In this document: positions 16,887 through 23,535 of the stretch, piece by piece
Layout: the number at the start of each line of letters is the position of its first letter
Numbering within the stretch: position 1 is the first letter of the stretch
Assembly: GCA_018268755.1 (NCBI GenBank)
Contig: JAFDVW010000023.1
Coordinates: 28,364-92,363 of the forward strand
Source: Acidobacteriota bacterium
GTDB taxonomy: Bacteria > Acidobacteriota > Terriglobia > Terriglobales > Acidobacteriaceae
Direction: 5' to 3'
Length of the DNA stretch: 64,000 bases
Program-made: the position numbers and the translations under genes
The notes under the pieces: model-generated
What the model saw: the letters and a program-made list of their open reading frames with translations, nothing else
What the model was told of the DNA's origin: nothing
Databases searched by the model: none

Positions 16887-17385
16887 ATTTCTCCCACCGC
16901 ACGGATTTTCCCACACCACGAAACCGTTCCGTCACCCATATCCACGGATATTCCTCCCTATTTGCAGCCAGCCCCTTCCGCAGCGGGTTCTCCAAAACAT
17001 AAGCAATTTTCTGATCGAGATTCTCGGAAGACCGGACCACATGGTCAAACGATTCTTCCTGCCAGACCCTTCCATGTCCGCTCAACCTTCGATTAATCCA
17101 ATGAGAGGATGCACCTTTGATCGCCTTCATAATCCGGGCCATGGAAAATACTTCCAGCTTCTTGGCATCCACCCGGGGAACAAAAATCAAGTGCACATGA
17201 TCAGGCATGACAACAGCGGCATAAAGATCGATTGTGTATTGATCTGCACGGCAGCAACTTTCGAGAACGAGCATCCGGGCCCATTCCGGTAGAATCCAGC
17301 GATGATAGGTACAGAAGGTTACAAAGTGAGCTTTATTATCACACTGTAAGTGAGGAAGATTGCGCTGGTAATACGACTGTGGCAC
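16885..17385 (-). CDS. REP-associated tyrosine transposase (RAYT, Y1_Tnp)
   Basis: A 166-residue single-domain Y1/HUH transposase. The metal-binding HUH motif is MPDHVHLIF. IAYVLENPLRKGL holds the conserved tyrosine and the NPxxxGL tail typical of RAYTs, followed by the YPWI element. RAYTs are domesticated relatives of the IS200/IS605 transposases that mobilise short palindromic REP sequences as single strands. The gene is bracketed by two REP-like elements in opposite orientation (16841-16886 and 17402-17446), which strongly supports the assignment. All key residues appear intact, so it may be active. Confidence 0.9.
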   Translation of the reverse strand: MPQSYYQRNLPHLQCDNKAHFVTFCTYHRWILPEWARMLVLESCCRADQYTIDLYAAVVMPDHVHLIFVPRVDAKKLEVFSMARIMKAIKGASSHWINRRLSGHGRVWQEESFDHVVRSSENLDQKIAYVLENPLRKGLAANREEYPWIWVTERFRGVGKSVRWEK

Positions 17386-17401
17386 GGCCCACTATTCTAC
17401 C

Positions 17402-17446
17402 GCCGGGCCCTGCCCGGCCGCCCAGATGAAGACATCTGGGCCTACA
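17402..17446 (-). repeat. REP-like palindromic element, copy 2 (5' side of transposase gene)
   Basis: Read on the minus strand: TGTAG (17446-17442), then a 9-bp stem GCCCAGATG/CATCTGGGC (17420-17441, loop of 4), then GCCGGGC/GCCCGGC (17402-17418, loop of 3). It has the same head and double-hairpin plan as copy 1, in opposite orientation. Confidence 0.75.
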
Positions 17447-17510
17447 TGATTGTGCTGATTTGGGAATACAGGGTACAGCGCAAGCTCAGGAGGTGAACCT
17501 GCACCGCTTT

Positions 17511-17519
17511 TGCTACAAT
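17511..17519 (+). promoter_or_regulatory. Extended -10 promoter, possibly leaderless, before ribBA
   Basis: TGCTACAAT matches an extended -10 (TGn plus TATAAT with one mismatch). It ends 8 bp before the ATG, so transcription would start within a few bases of the start codon. A perfect AGGAGGTGA at 17488-17496 lies too far upstream (31 nt) to serve that ATG. Confidence 0.4.
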
Positions 17520-17527
17520 TTTTAGAT

Positions 17528-18700
17528 ATGACGCCCGCCACCGCATTTACCGATGTTCCCACCGCGATTGAAGAGATCCGCGCCGGCCGCATGATTGTTG
17601 TGGTCGACGACGAGGACCGCGAGAACGAAGGCGACCTTACCCTGGCGGCGGAAAAAGTCACTCCTGAGCTGATCAATTTCATGGCCAAGTATGGCCGCGG
17701 CCTAATCTGCCTGGCCATGACTGAAGAGCGCCTGGACCACCTGCGCATCGGCCCCATGAGCGCCGAGAACACCTCGAACTACGGCACGGCCTTCTGCGAG
17801 GCCATTGATGCCCGCGAAGGGGTCAGCACCGGCATTTCGGCGGCGGACCGTTCCCGCACCATTCAGGTGGCCATCGATCCCGCCACTCGCCCCTCCGACC
17901 TGGCGCGGCCCGGACACATGTTCCCGTTGCGGGCCCGCAAAGGCGGGGTGCTGGTGCGGGCCGGCCAGACCGAGGCGGCGGTCGATCTCGCCCGCATGGC
18001 CGGCCTGGTTCCCGCCGGCATTATCTGCGAGATCATGCGCGAGGACGGCAGCATGGCGCGGGTCCCCGACCTGATCGAGTTCTGCCACACCCACAGCCTG
18101 AAGATGTTGACCGTCGCCGAGCTTATCCGTTACCGCATGCAGCACGAGCGTTACGTGCATCGTCTGGGCGAAGCGTTGATTGGCACGCAACACGGCGAGT
18201 TCCGTGTCATCGCCTACCAGAGCGAAATCCACGGCGGCGAGTCCCACGTGGCCCTGGTCAAGGGAGACATCGAACACAGCAACACCCCGGTACTGGTACG
18301 CATGCAGGCGCATTGTCTGATGGGGGACGTTTTCGGCTCCACCGCCTGCGATTGTCATGCCTCCATGGAAGGCGCCATGCAGGCCATCGCCCGCGAGGGA
18401 CAAGGGGCCCTGATTTACCTGCACCAGACCTCGCAAGGCTTCTCGGTAGAGAAAGTCGGCGAGCGGGCCACCCTGGCTTTTCACCGCGAGCGGCGTAATC
18501 CGTCTTTGCCGGAAACCGAACGTAAAACCCAGCGCGACATCGGCATTGGGGCGCAGATTCTTTCCGATTTAAACCTGCGGCGGATTCGCCTGCTGACCAA
18601 CCATCCCCGGCGCGTGGCCGCGCTGGAAGGCTTTGGCATTGAGATCGTGCAGCACGTCCCCATCCTTACCGCGGATTCCAAGCTGAAGACCGGAAATTAG
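17528..18700 (+). CDS. ribBA: RibBA: DHBP synthase fused to an atypical GTP cyclohydrolase II domain
   Basis: A 390-residue bifunctional-type riboflavin biosynthesis protein. Residues 1-205 form 3,4-dihydroxy-2-butanone-4-phosphate synthase with intact DDEDRENEGD, TGISAADRS and RPGHMFPLRA. Residues about 210-385 form a GTP cyclohydrolase II domain that keeps the zinc cysteines (Cys263, Cys274, Cys276; Cx10CxC) and the tail IGAQILSDLNLRRIRLLTNH. The usual catalytic loop RQEGRGIG is replaced by HQTSQGF, and the stretch between it and the tail is diverged. The cyclohydrolase activity is therefore doubtful. The ATG at 17528 is preferred to the TTG at 17510. Confidence 0.88.
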   Translation: MTPATAFTDVPTAIEEIRAGRMIVVVDDEDRENEGDLTLAAEKVTPELINFMAKYGRGLICLAMTEERLDHLRIGPMSAENTSNYGTAFCEAIDAREGVSTGISAADRSRTIQVAIDPATRPSDLARPGHMFPLRARKGGVLVRAGQTEAAVDLARMAGLVPAGIICEIMREDGSMARVPDLIEFCHTHSLKMLTVAELIRYRMQHERYVHRLGEALIGTQHGEFRVIAYQSEIHGGESHVALVKGDIEHSNTPVLVRMQAHCLMGDVFGSTACDCHASMEGAMQAIAREGQGALIYLHQTSQGFSVEKVGERATLAFHRERRNPSLPETERKTQRDIGIGAQILSDLNLRRIRLLTNHPRRVAALEGFGIEIVQHVPILTADSKLKTGN

Positions 18701-18798
18701 ATTTGAAGCAGGATGGATTTACAGGAGCGAGCGGAACCTTTTTTGAATTTCAGGCAGGGGAGATTGTGGCCAGCGGATGGGAGAAGGTGGCCACGGAA

Positions 18799-19062
18799 TT
18801 AAAAGGGCTTGCGCACGACGATCTCGCTGTCCTGAATGAAAAACTGGGCCGGGCACTCGCGTGAGCCGCAAATGACGGGCAGCAAGCCGGCGATCTGTTT
18901 GCGCGTAATCAGGCCCAGCGTGCCGCAACTAGGGCAGGACAGCACCGCCCAGTAGGGATCTTCCTTCTCTCCGACCTGGCCGGCATTTTCCAGCACAAAG
19001 ATGGTGCCGGGATGCATCTGCTCCGGAATCCATTCGCTCAGCACATCCAATTCTGCAATCAT
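18799..19062 (-). CDS. Small zinc-ribbon-like protein
   Basis: An 87-residue protein with two cysteine pairs, SCPSCGTL and ICGSRECPAQF, that could form a treble-clef or zinc-ribbon site. The N-terminal half (MIAELDVLSEWIPEQ, GTIFVLENAGQV) is not recognisable. The start at 19062 has GGGGAGG just upstream. It follows the MerR gene by 23 bp on the same strand and is probably co-transcribed. I do not recognise a characterised family. Confidence 0.7.
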   Translation of the reverse strand: MIAELDVLSEWIPEQMHPGTIFVLENAGQVGEKEDPYWAVLSCPSCGTLGLITRKQIAGLLPVICGSRECPAQFFIQDSEIVVRKPF

Positions 19063-19085
19063 CGTGCCTCCCCGGGTGAATCGAG

Positions 19086-19568
19086 CTACGAAACCTGCCT
19101 GCGGCGGCGCTTTTCCGGCGTCCCGCTGACCGAAACATTGCCCTTCTTCAGAGTGCCGCGCATCACCGCCCGCACCTGCCGCACGGTGTCGCTCAGACAT
19201 ACCGCCAGCATGGGCTGGCGGGAATTTTTCAGGATGTCCACGATCTGGCGGGCATCCGTTTCCAGATAGAAATTCGAGCCGTCGGTCAGCAGGTGGTAGT
19301 CGGAGGCCCCGCTGACGGTCTCCGCCAGCCGTTTGCCGAACTCCTGCTGCAAAAAACGCATGACTTTGCGGACACGCTGCAGCGAAAATCCGCGGCGGCG
19401 AAACTCGCAGATCACCGCCACCTCCGCCAGGTCCTGCAGGGAATAGAGGCGGCGATGCCCTTCTTTGGCGGGCACCACGACGCGCTGTTCATCCCACCAC
19501 TGCAACTGCCGCGGGGTGATGCCGGTCATGGCCACTACATCGCGGGACGTGAACTGTTTGTGCATCAT
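19086..19568 (-). CDS. MerR-family transcriptional regulator
   Basis: A 160-residue regulator with an N-terminal MerR helix-turn-helix and wing (SRDVVAMTGITPRQLQWWDEQ, then GHRRLYSLQDLAEV), followed by a dimerisation helix and a short effector domain (about 95-145). It ends in a basic tail (KRRRR). The effector region has one cysteine and no known metal-binding signature, so the signal is unknown. Two TGTTTnAAACA palindromes directly upstream, one overlapping the predicted -10/+1, point to autoregulation. Start at 19568 (MMHKQF); the second Met is equally possible. Confidence 0.85.
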   Translation of the reverse strand: MMHKQFTSRDVVAMTGITPRQLQWWDEQRVVVPAKEGHRRLYSLQDLAEVAVICEFRRRGFSLQRVRKVMRFLQQEFGKRLAETVSGASDYHLLTDGSNFYLETDARQIVDILKNSRQPMLAVCLSDTVRQVRAVMRGTLKKGNVSVSGTPEKRRRRQVS

Positions 19569-19578
19569 GAGGTAAAAA

Positions 19579-19616
19579 TGTTTAAAACAATTTCTGCTTG
19601 AAATGTTTGAAACATT
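19579..19616 (-). promoter_or_regulatory. Paired palindromic operators upstream of merR
   Basis: TGTTTAAAACA (19579-19589) and TGTTTGAAACA (19604-19614, extended to the 15-bp palindrome AATGTTTGAAACATT at 19602-19616) are centred 25 bp apart in the merR leader. They are the most likely binding sites of the MerR protein itself. Confidence 0.6.
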
Positions 19617-19641
19617 CTAGGCATAAGGCGTGCAAAGTCAA
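19614..19641 (-). promoter_or_regulatory. Sigma-70-type promoter of merR
   Basis: On the minus strand TTGACT (19641-19636) and TAGAAT (19619-19614) are separated by 16 bp. The stronger operator palindrome overlaps the end of the -10 box and the expected start point, which suits repression. Confidence 0.55.
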
Positions 19642-19794
19642 TGAGGGATTCACCTTCCAAGGTATTGACTAAGAAGCTCCCGGCTGTGGAAGAAGGGCCC
19701 GGGAGCGGCCCCAGGCAGGCCATGCAAAAGCCGAATCGGGGAGATCGGCCATCCTGCTGCTATGGGAAGGGGAGCCGCGGATCCAAACATTCGT

Positions 19795-19836
19795 CGAGCT
19801 GGGCTCGGCCGGACAGCCGGGGCGGCTGTCCCTACA
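19795..19836 (-). repeat. REP-like palindromic element, copy 3
   Basis: On the minus strand: TGTAG (19836-19832), GGACAGCCG/CGGCTGTCC stem (19811-19831), then CGAGC/GCTCG stem (19795-19807). It has the same head and double-hairpin architecture as the copies flanking the RAYT gene. Confidence 0.7.
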
Positions 19837-19872
19837 CAAGCAGGGTGCACATCATCAGTTCCCTGCCATGCC

Positions 19873-19984
19873 TATCATCCTGAGGACGCAGCGTTGGCGC
19901 GCAGGGCAAACGCCCGACGAAGGACCTCTGCTTTATTTCTTAAATTGCGAATACGATGGGTCCTTCGCTAAGCTCAGGATGACA
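19873..19984. repeat. Interrupted inverted repeat of about 110 bp
   Basis: The outer arms are CATCCTGAG (19876-19884) and CTCAGGATG (19973-19981). The inner arms are CGAAGGACC (19918-19926) and GGTCCTTCG (19959-19967). The left side carries about 25 extra bases relative to the right. It looks like a dispersed MITE-like or long-hairpin repeat of the 'cctgagcgaaggacc' kind. Confidence 0.6.
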
Positions 19985-20013
19985 GTGGAAACTCAGAAAG
20001 ATAAGGCACACCT

Positions 20014-20217
20014 TCACCAACCGCCGCCCACGAAATGCACAACCTCCAGACGGTCGCCTTCAGAAAGAGCGGTCGCGGCCCACTGCCCACGGGGCACGAT
20101 ATTGCGGTTCAGCTCCACCGCCACCCGGTCCGGCTTCATACCTAACTGTTCGACCAGGGCGGACAAACTGAGGGGGGAAGAAACCTCGCGTTCTTCCCCG
20201 TTCATGACGATCTTCAT
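20014..20217 (-). CDS. thiS: Sulfur carrier protein ThiS
   Basis: A 67-residue beta-grasp protein: MKIVMNGEEREV at the start, an LSALVEQLGMKPDRVAVELNRNIV core and VVHFVGGGW at the end. ThiS carries sulfur as a C-terminal Gly-Gly thiocarboxylate for thiazole formation in thiamine synthesis. Here a Trp follows the glycines, so the tail is not a free GG unless processed (stop codon TGA directly after TGG). It lies 12 bp after a hypothetical gene on the same strand; no other thi gene is in the window. Confidence 0.85.
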   Translation of the reverse strand: MKIVMNGEEREVSSPLSLSALVEQLGMKPDRVAVELNRNIVPRGQWAATALSEGDRLEVVHFVGGGW

Positions 20218-20229
20218 GGAAAAGGCCCT

Positions 20230-20820
20230 TTATGCTTCCACGCGCCGCAGTTGGAATTTGCGGGTGGCGGTGCGTCCGGAATAGGCGGCTTGCACCAGAA
20301 TGGAGGCGTCCGGCAGCGAGGCCTCATCCATCTCGATCTTCATTTCCGCATCTCCGGCCGAGTCCGTCACCACCTGAGTATAAAAGGGCATGGAGTTGGG
20401 GCGGGCAAAGCGCACGGTCAGGCGCGCTCCCTGCACTGCGGCTCCGCCTTCCGTGACCCGCAGGCGCAGACTGAGGTTGTGGTCGGCGTGGACCGACTCG
20501 GAATTCAGCCAGTGCACATCCAGCTCTTTAATGGCTGCCAGGGTTTCCGCCGAATCGCGCTTGTCGAGCACGTCGTCGAGACGGCCATCGCGGATGGAAT
20601 CCAGCACCATGCGATGCTGGTCGCGCAGCAGCTGTTCCTTCTGCTGGTCGGTGAAGCCGCCGGCGGAAAGTTTGTCGGCATAGGAGGTGGCGCGCTTGCC
20701 GATGCACCGGCCGCGCACGAAGACCTGGGTCTGCAGTAACAGCTCGCCTTCCCGCGCCTCGCTCTGCACGTGGTAGACGGTGTCCTGGTGTTTGACGTCG
20801 GTATTAAAGCCAAAAATCAT
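20230..20820 (-). CDS. Conserved hypothetical protein
   Basis: A 196-residue protein without signal peptide. The N-terminal part (about 1-100) reads MIFGFNTDVKHQDTVYHVQS and contains a helical DQQKEQLLRDQHRMVLDSI segment. The C-terminal half (about 105-195) is beta-rich (LSLRLRVTEGGAAVQGARL, AEMKIEMDEASLPDASILV) and could be an immunoglobulin-like or carboxypeptidase-regulatory-like domain. I do not recognise a named family. It precedes thiS in an apparent two-gene operon and is divergent from nuoA across a 144-bp region. Confidence 0.7.
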   Translation of the reverse strand: MIFGFNTDVKHQDTVYHVQSEAREGELLLQTQVFVRGRCIGKRATSYADKLSAGGFTDQQKEQLLRDQHRMVLDSIRDGRLDDVLDKRDSAETLAAIKELDVHWLNSESVHADHNLSLRLRVTEGGAAVQGARLTVRFARPNSMPFYTQVVTDSAGDAEMKIEMDEASLPDASILVQAAYSGRTATRKFQLRRVEA

Positions 20821-20892
20821 GCCATTCCGTTCGCGAAGCGCTGCAAAGTGAAACCCTGGTTTAAGAAACTCTTACAAAAGCGTTCGGTTCCC

Positions 20893-20932
20893 TTGACACT
20901 ACCGCATGTGAAAACTAATCTAGAATGTTTCA
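20893..20932 (+). promoter_or_regulatory. Candidate promoter of the nuo operon with a merR-like site
   Basis: TTGACA at 20893-20898 and TAGAAT at 20921-20926 are separated by 22 bp. TAATCT at 20916 gives a 17-bp spacing but a poor box. The 13-bp string CTAGAATGTTTCA (20920-20932) is identical to the merR promoter region read on its strand. A long spacer with a regulator site would suit a MerR-type activator, though 22 bp exceeds the usual 19-20. Confidence 0.35.
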
Positions 20933-20964
20933 CCCACTAGGCGCGAATTATATATAGCTCTTCT

Positions 20965-21360
20965 ATGCCGGACAATTACTTTGCCCGTTACCTACCGTTA
21001 CTCCTGCATTTTCTCATTGCAGGCGCTTTGGCCAGCGTTATTGTCCTGCTTTCCTGGCTGATTGGCCAGCGCAAGCCGACCCGGGCCAAGCTTTCGCCCT
21101 ATGAATGCGGCATGACCCCGGTGGGCGACGCCCGCGAGCGCTTCTCGGTAAAGTTTTATCTGGTGGCCATGTTGTTTATTCTGTTCGACGTAGAAGCCAT
21201 CTTCCTCTATCCTTGGGCTGTGCTGCTGAAAGAGCTGAAAATGTTCGGCTTCCTGGAGATGCTGGTGTACATGCTGATCGTTCTGGTGGGTTTTTTCTAC
21301 GTCTGGAAAAAGGGCGTCCTGGACTGGGGAGAGACCGCCAAACCACGAGGGAACGCCTAG
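20965..21360 (+). CDS. nuoA: NADH-quinone oxidoreductase subunit A
   Basis: A 131-residue membrane subunit with three helices. Family signatures are KLSPYECGMTPVGDARERFSV, whose Cys lies in the loop near the quinone site, and FLVAMLFILFDVEAIFLYPWA-like text in the second helix (LVAMLFILFDVEAIF). It is the first gene of the complex I operon and sits at the junction of the membrane arm with the peripheral arm. The next gene, one base after its stop, is nuoC; the usual nuoB is missing. Confidence 0.93.
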   Translation: MPDNYFARYLPLLLHFLIAGALASVIVLLSWLIGQRKPTRAKLSPYECGMTPVGDARERFSVKFYLVAMLFILFDVEAIFLYPWAVLLKELKMFGFLEMLVYMLIVLVGFFYVWKKGVLDWGETAKPRGNA

Positions 21361-21361
21361 C

Positions 21362-21859
21362 ATGCCGCTCGCCCCTGCCATTACCGACCTGGAACAGCTG
21401 AAGGAACATCCCGCCGTGTCCCGGCTTCTGCGCTGGAACGCGGGCGCGGTCGCGGGCGCCAAGTTCGACCGCGACGAGATGTCCATCTACGTGCAAAAAG
21501 AGTTCATCCGCGAGGCCTGCGCCCTGCTGCGCGACGATCCCGGCTGTAGTTTCAACTATCTGTCGGATGTGACCTGCGTCGACTGGTACCCGCAAGAACC
21601 TCGCTTTGAAGTCATCTATCACCTGTTGTCGATCTCCAAAAAAGAGCGGGTGCGCCTGAAAGTACGGCTGAACGCCGACAGCCCGGTCCTGGAATCTGTG
21701 ACCGCGGTGTGGCCCAGCGCCAATTACGCGGAACGGGAAGTGTTTGACCTGTTTGGCATCCGCTTCACCGGCCACCCCTACCTGCGGCGTCTGCTTATGC
21801 CGGAGAACTGGGAAGGCCACCCGCTGCGCAAGGATTATCCTGTGGAAGGCTACCGCTAG
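21362..21859 (+). CDS. nuoC: NADH-quinone oxidoreductase subunit C
   Basis: A 165-residue peripheral-arm (Q-module) subunit with the 30-kDa family signatures FNYLSDVTCVDWYPQEPRF and the C-terminal EREVFDLFGIRFTGHP followed by GHPLRKDYP. It has no cofactor; it supports the quinone module with NuoD. GAGGGAA before the ATG is a good ribosome site. It starts directly after nuoA and is followed by nuoD with an 8-bp gap, so translation is probably coupled. Confidence 0.93.
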   Translation: MPLAPAITDLEQLKEHPAVSRLLRWNAGAVAGAKFDRDEMSIYVQKEFIREACALLRDDPGCSFNYLSDVTCVDWYPQEPRFEVIYHLLSISKKERVRLKVRLNADSPVLESVTAVWPSANYAEREVFDLFGIRFTGHPYLRRLLMPENWEGHPLRKDYPVEGYR

Positions 21860-21867
21860 ACCCGATT

Positions 21868-23073
21868 ATGGCCCACCTTACGCCTACGCCAGTGCTCGAA
21901 CCCGATCAGGACAAAACCATGATCCTGAACATGGGGCCGCAACACCCCTCCACGCACGGGGTGCTGCGCGTCATCCTCGAGATCGACGGGGAAAGCATTG
22001 TGCGGATCATGCCCGATATCGGCTACCTGCACACCGGCATCGAGAAGACCTGCGAGGCCAAGTTCTACCAGCAGGTCGTGCCCCTGACCGACCGCATTGA
22101 TTACCTCTGCCCCATGACCAACAACCTCTGCTATGTGCTGGCGGTGGAGAAGTTGTTGGGTCTGGAGCTGCCCCCCAAGGCGCAGTGGCTGCGAGTGCTG
22201 ATGAATGAGCTCACCCGCATCAACTCGCACCTGGTGTGGCTGGGCACGCACGCCATGGACATCGGCGCCATGACAGTGTTCCTCTATTGCTTCCGCGAGC
22301 GGGAAGATGTGTTGCGTCTGTTCGAGATGATCAGCGGACAGCGCATGATGACTTCGTATTTCCGGGTGGGCGGCGTGGCCCTGGAACCCCCCATCGGATT
22401 TTTTGACAAGGTCCGCGCCTTCGCCGACCGCTTCCCTTCCTGCGTGGACGAGTATGAGAACCTGTTGACCAACAATCCCATCTGGATCATGCGCACCAAG
22501 GGCGTGGCCACCATTTCGGCGGAAGATGCGATTGCTCTGGGAGCCAGCGGTCCCACCCTGCGCGGCAGCGGCGTGGATCACGACCTGCGCCGCGACATGC
22601 CCTATACCGGCTATGAAAATTTTAAGTTTAAAGTGCCGGTACGCACGGAAGGCGACGTCTATGCCCGCTATCTGTGCCGGGTCGCTGAGTTACGGGAATC
22701 GATTGGCATCGTAAAGCAGGCGCTGGACGGCATGCCCTCGGGCCCCATCAAGGCGGACGCTCCCAAAGTGGTATTGCCCGACCGCGAGAAGATGAAGACG
22801 CAGATGGAAGCGCTCATCTATCACTTTAAAATTATTACGGAAGGCTTTGCCGTGCCGGAGGGTGAGGTCTACCAAGCCATTGAATCCCCACGCGGCGAAA
22901 TGGGCTATTACATCGTAAGCGACGGCACCGCGAAGCCCTACCGCGTACACATGCGCTCGGCCTGTCTGGCCAACATGCAGTTATTGCCCAAGCTATGTGA
23001 AGGCCGGCTGCTGGCTGACGTAGTTGCGGCCATTGGGTCGATCGATATCGTGTTGGGAGAGATCGACCGGTAG
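21868..23073 (+). CDS. nuoD: NADH-quinone oxidoreductase subunit D
   Basis: A 401-residue 49-kDa-type subunit forming most of the quinone-binding cavity. Signatures include MGPQHPSTHGVLR near the N-terminus (quinone headgroup His), DIGYLHTGIEK, and the C-terminal GEMGYYIVSDGTAKPYR. The typical end IGSIDIVLGEIDR is present, so it is complete. It is the last gene of the tightly packed first part of the operon. The first inverted-repeat element begins one base after its stop codon. Confidence 0.94.
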   Translation: MAHLTPTPVLEPDQDKTMILNMGPQHPSTHGVLRVILEIDGESIVRIMPDIGYLHTGIEKTCEAKFYQQVVPLTDRIDYLCPMTNNLCYVLAVEKLLGLELPPKAQWLRVLMNELTRINSHLVWLGTHAMDIGAMTVFLYCFREREDVLRLFEMISGQRMMTSYFRVGGVALEPPIGFFDKVRAFADRFPSCVDEYENLLTNNPIWIMRTKGVATISAEDAIALGASGPTLRGSGVDHDLRRDMPYTGYENFKFKVPVRTEGDVYARYLCRVAELRESIGIVKQALDGMPSGPIKADAPKVVLPDREKMKTQMEALIYHFKIITEGFAVPEGEVYQAIESPRGEMGYYIVSDGTAKPYRVHMRSACLANMQLLPKLCEGRLLADVVAAIGSIDIVLGEIDR

Positions 23074-23535
23074 GAATTTTGTAATTTGGTAATCGGGTCA
23101 TTTTGTAATTTGTGCCACCCTGGAGGTGTTCAATCCATGGGACCCGAGGAATTAAGAGAACGAACCAAAAGATTCGCCGTTCGGATCGTAAAGTTGTACA
23201 AGTCGCTGCCTTATCGAACCGATGCGCAAGTTCTTGGCAAGCAACTTTTAAGATGCGGGACTTCGGTGGCGGCAAACTATCGGGCAGCCTGCCGTGCCCG
23301 CTCACGGGCCGAATGGGTGGCCAAGATTGGCCTAGTGGTAGAAGAGGCTGACGAAACGGTGTCTTGGCTTGAGATGTTGGTGGATTGTGCGTTGGTGCCG
23401 GAAGAAAAACTGAAGGAGCTGTTAAATGAGGCGCGAGAATTGAGCGCATTATTTACCGCCTCGCAACGTACTGCACGAATAGCTGGATAACGGGTTTGTA
23501 AATTACAAAATTACCCGATTGCGAAATTACAAAAT
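23074..23535 (+). mobile_element. AT-rich inverted-repeat element carrying a four-helix-bundle gene
   Basis: The left arm (23074-23112) contains TAATTTGGTAATCGGGTCAT. The right arm (about 23500-23535) contains AAATTACAAAATTACCCGAT. The arms are about 36-38 nt long and roughly 85-90 percent complementary. Between them lies only the 117-codon four-helix-bundle gene. The element fills the nuoD-nuoE junction, and the right arm ends on the nuoE start codon. Two shorter relatives without a gene follow at the next two junctions. The plan (long terminal stem plus an S23-type gene) resembles the intervening sequences of some bacterial 23S rRNA genes. Confidence 0.75.
23137..23490 (+). CDS. Four-helix-bundle protein, S23/IVP family
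   Basis: A 117-residue all-helical basic protein of the 23S rRNA intervening-sequence protein family (TIGR02436 type). Signatures are the N-terminal RERTKRFAVRIVKLYKSLP, then QLLRCGTSVAANYRAACRAR and the EEADETVSWLEMLVD helix, with a short tail. The diversity-generating-retroelement Avd protein shares this fold. GGAGG lies 10 nt before the ATG at 23137, the only good ribosome site among these junctions. The gene is foreign to complex I and sits between the arms of an inverted-repeat element. The function of this family is not established. Confidence 0.88.
   Translation: MGPEELRERTKRFAVRIVKLYKSLPYRTDAQVLGKQLLRCGTSVAANYRAACRARSRAEWVAKIGLVVEEADETVSWLEMLVDCALVPEEKLKELLNEARELSALFTASQRTARIAG

Larger units (their letters stand above)
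19569..20013. other. 445-bp intergenic region: merR promoter and two repeat elements
   Basis: It contains the merR operators and promoter (19579-19641), a REP-like element (19795-19836) and an interrupted inverted repeat (19873-19984). The open frames in it have no coding character. The stretch 19645-19790 shows nothing I can name. Confidence 0.6.

Noticed and set aside
16458..17096. 212-codon plus-strand frame across the end of pit and the RAYT gene
   Set aside because: It overlaps two well supported genes in other frames and has low-complexity content.
17461..17527. FMN riboswitch upstream of ribBA
   Set aside because: The leader is too short and lacks the conserved FMN-box blocks; an extended -10 close to the ATG suggests an almost leaderless transcript.
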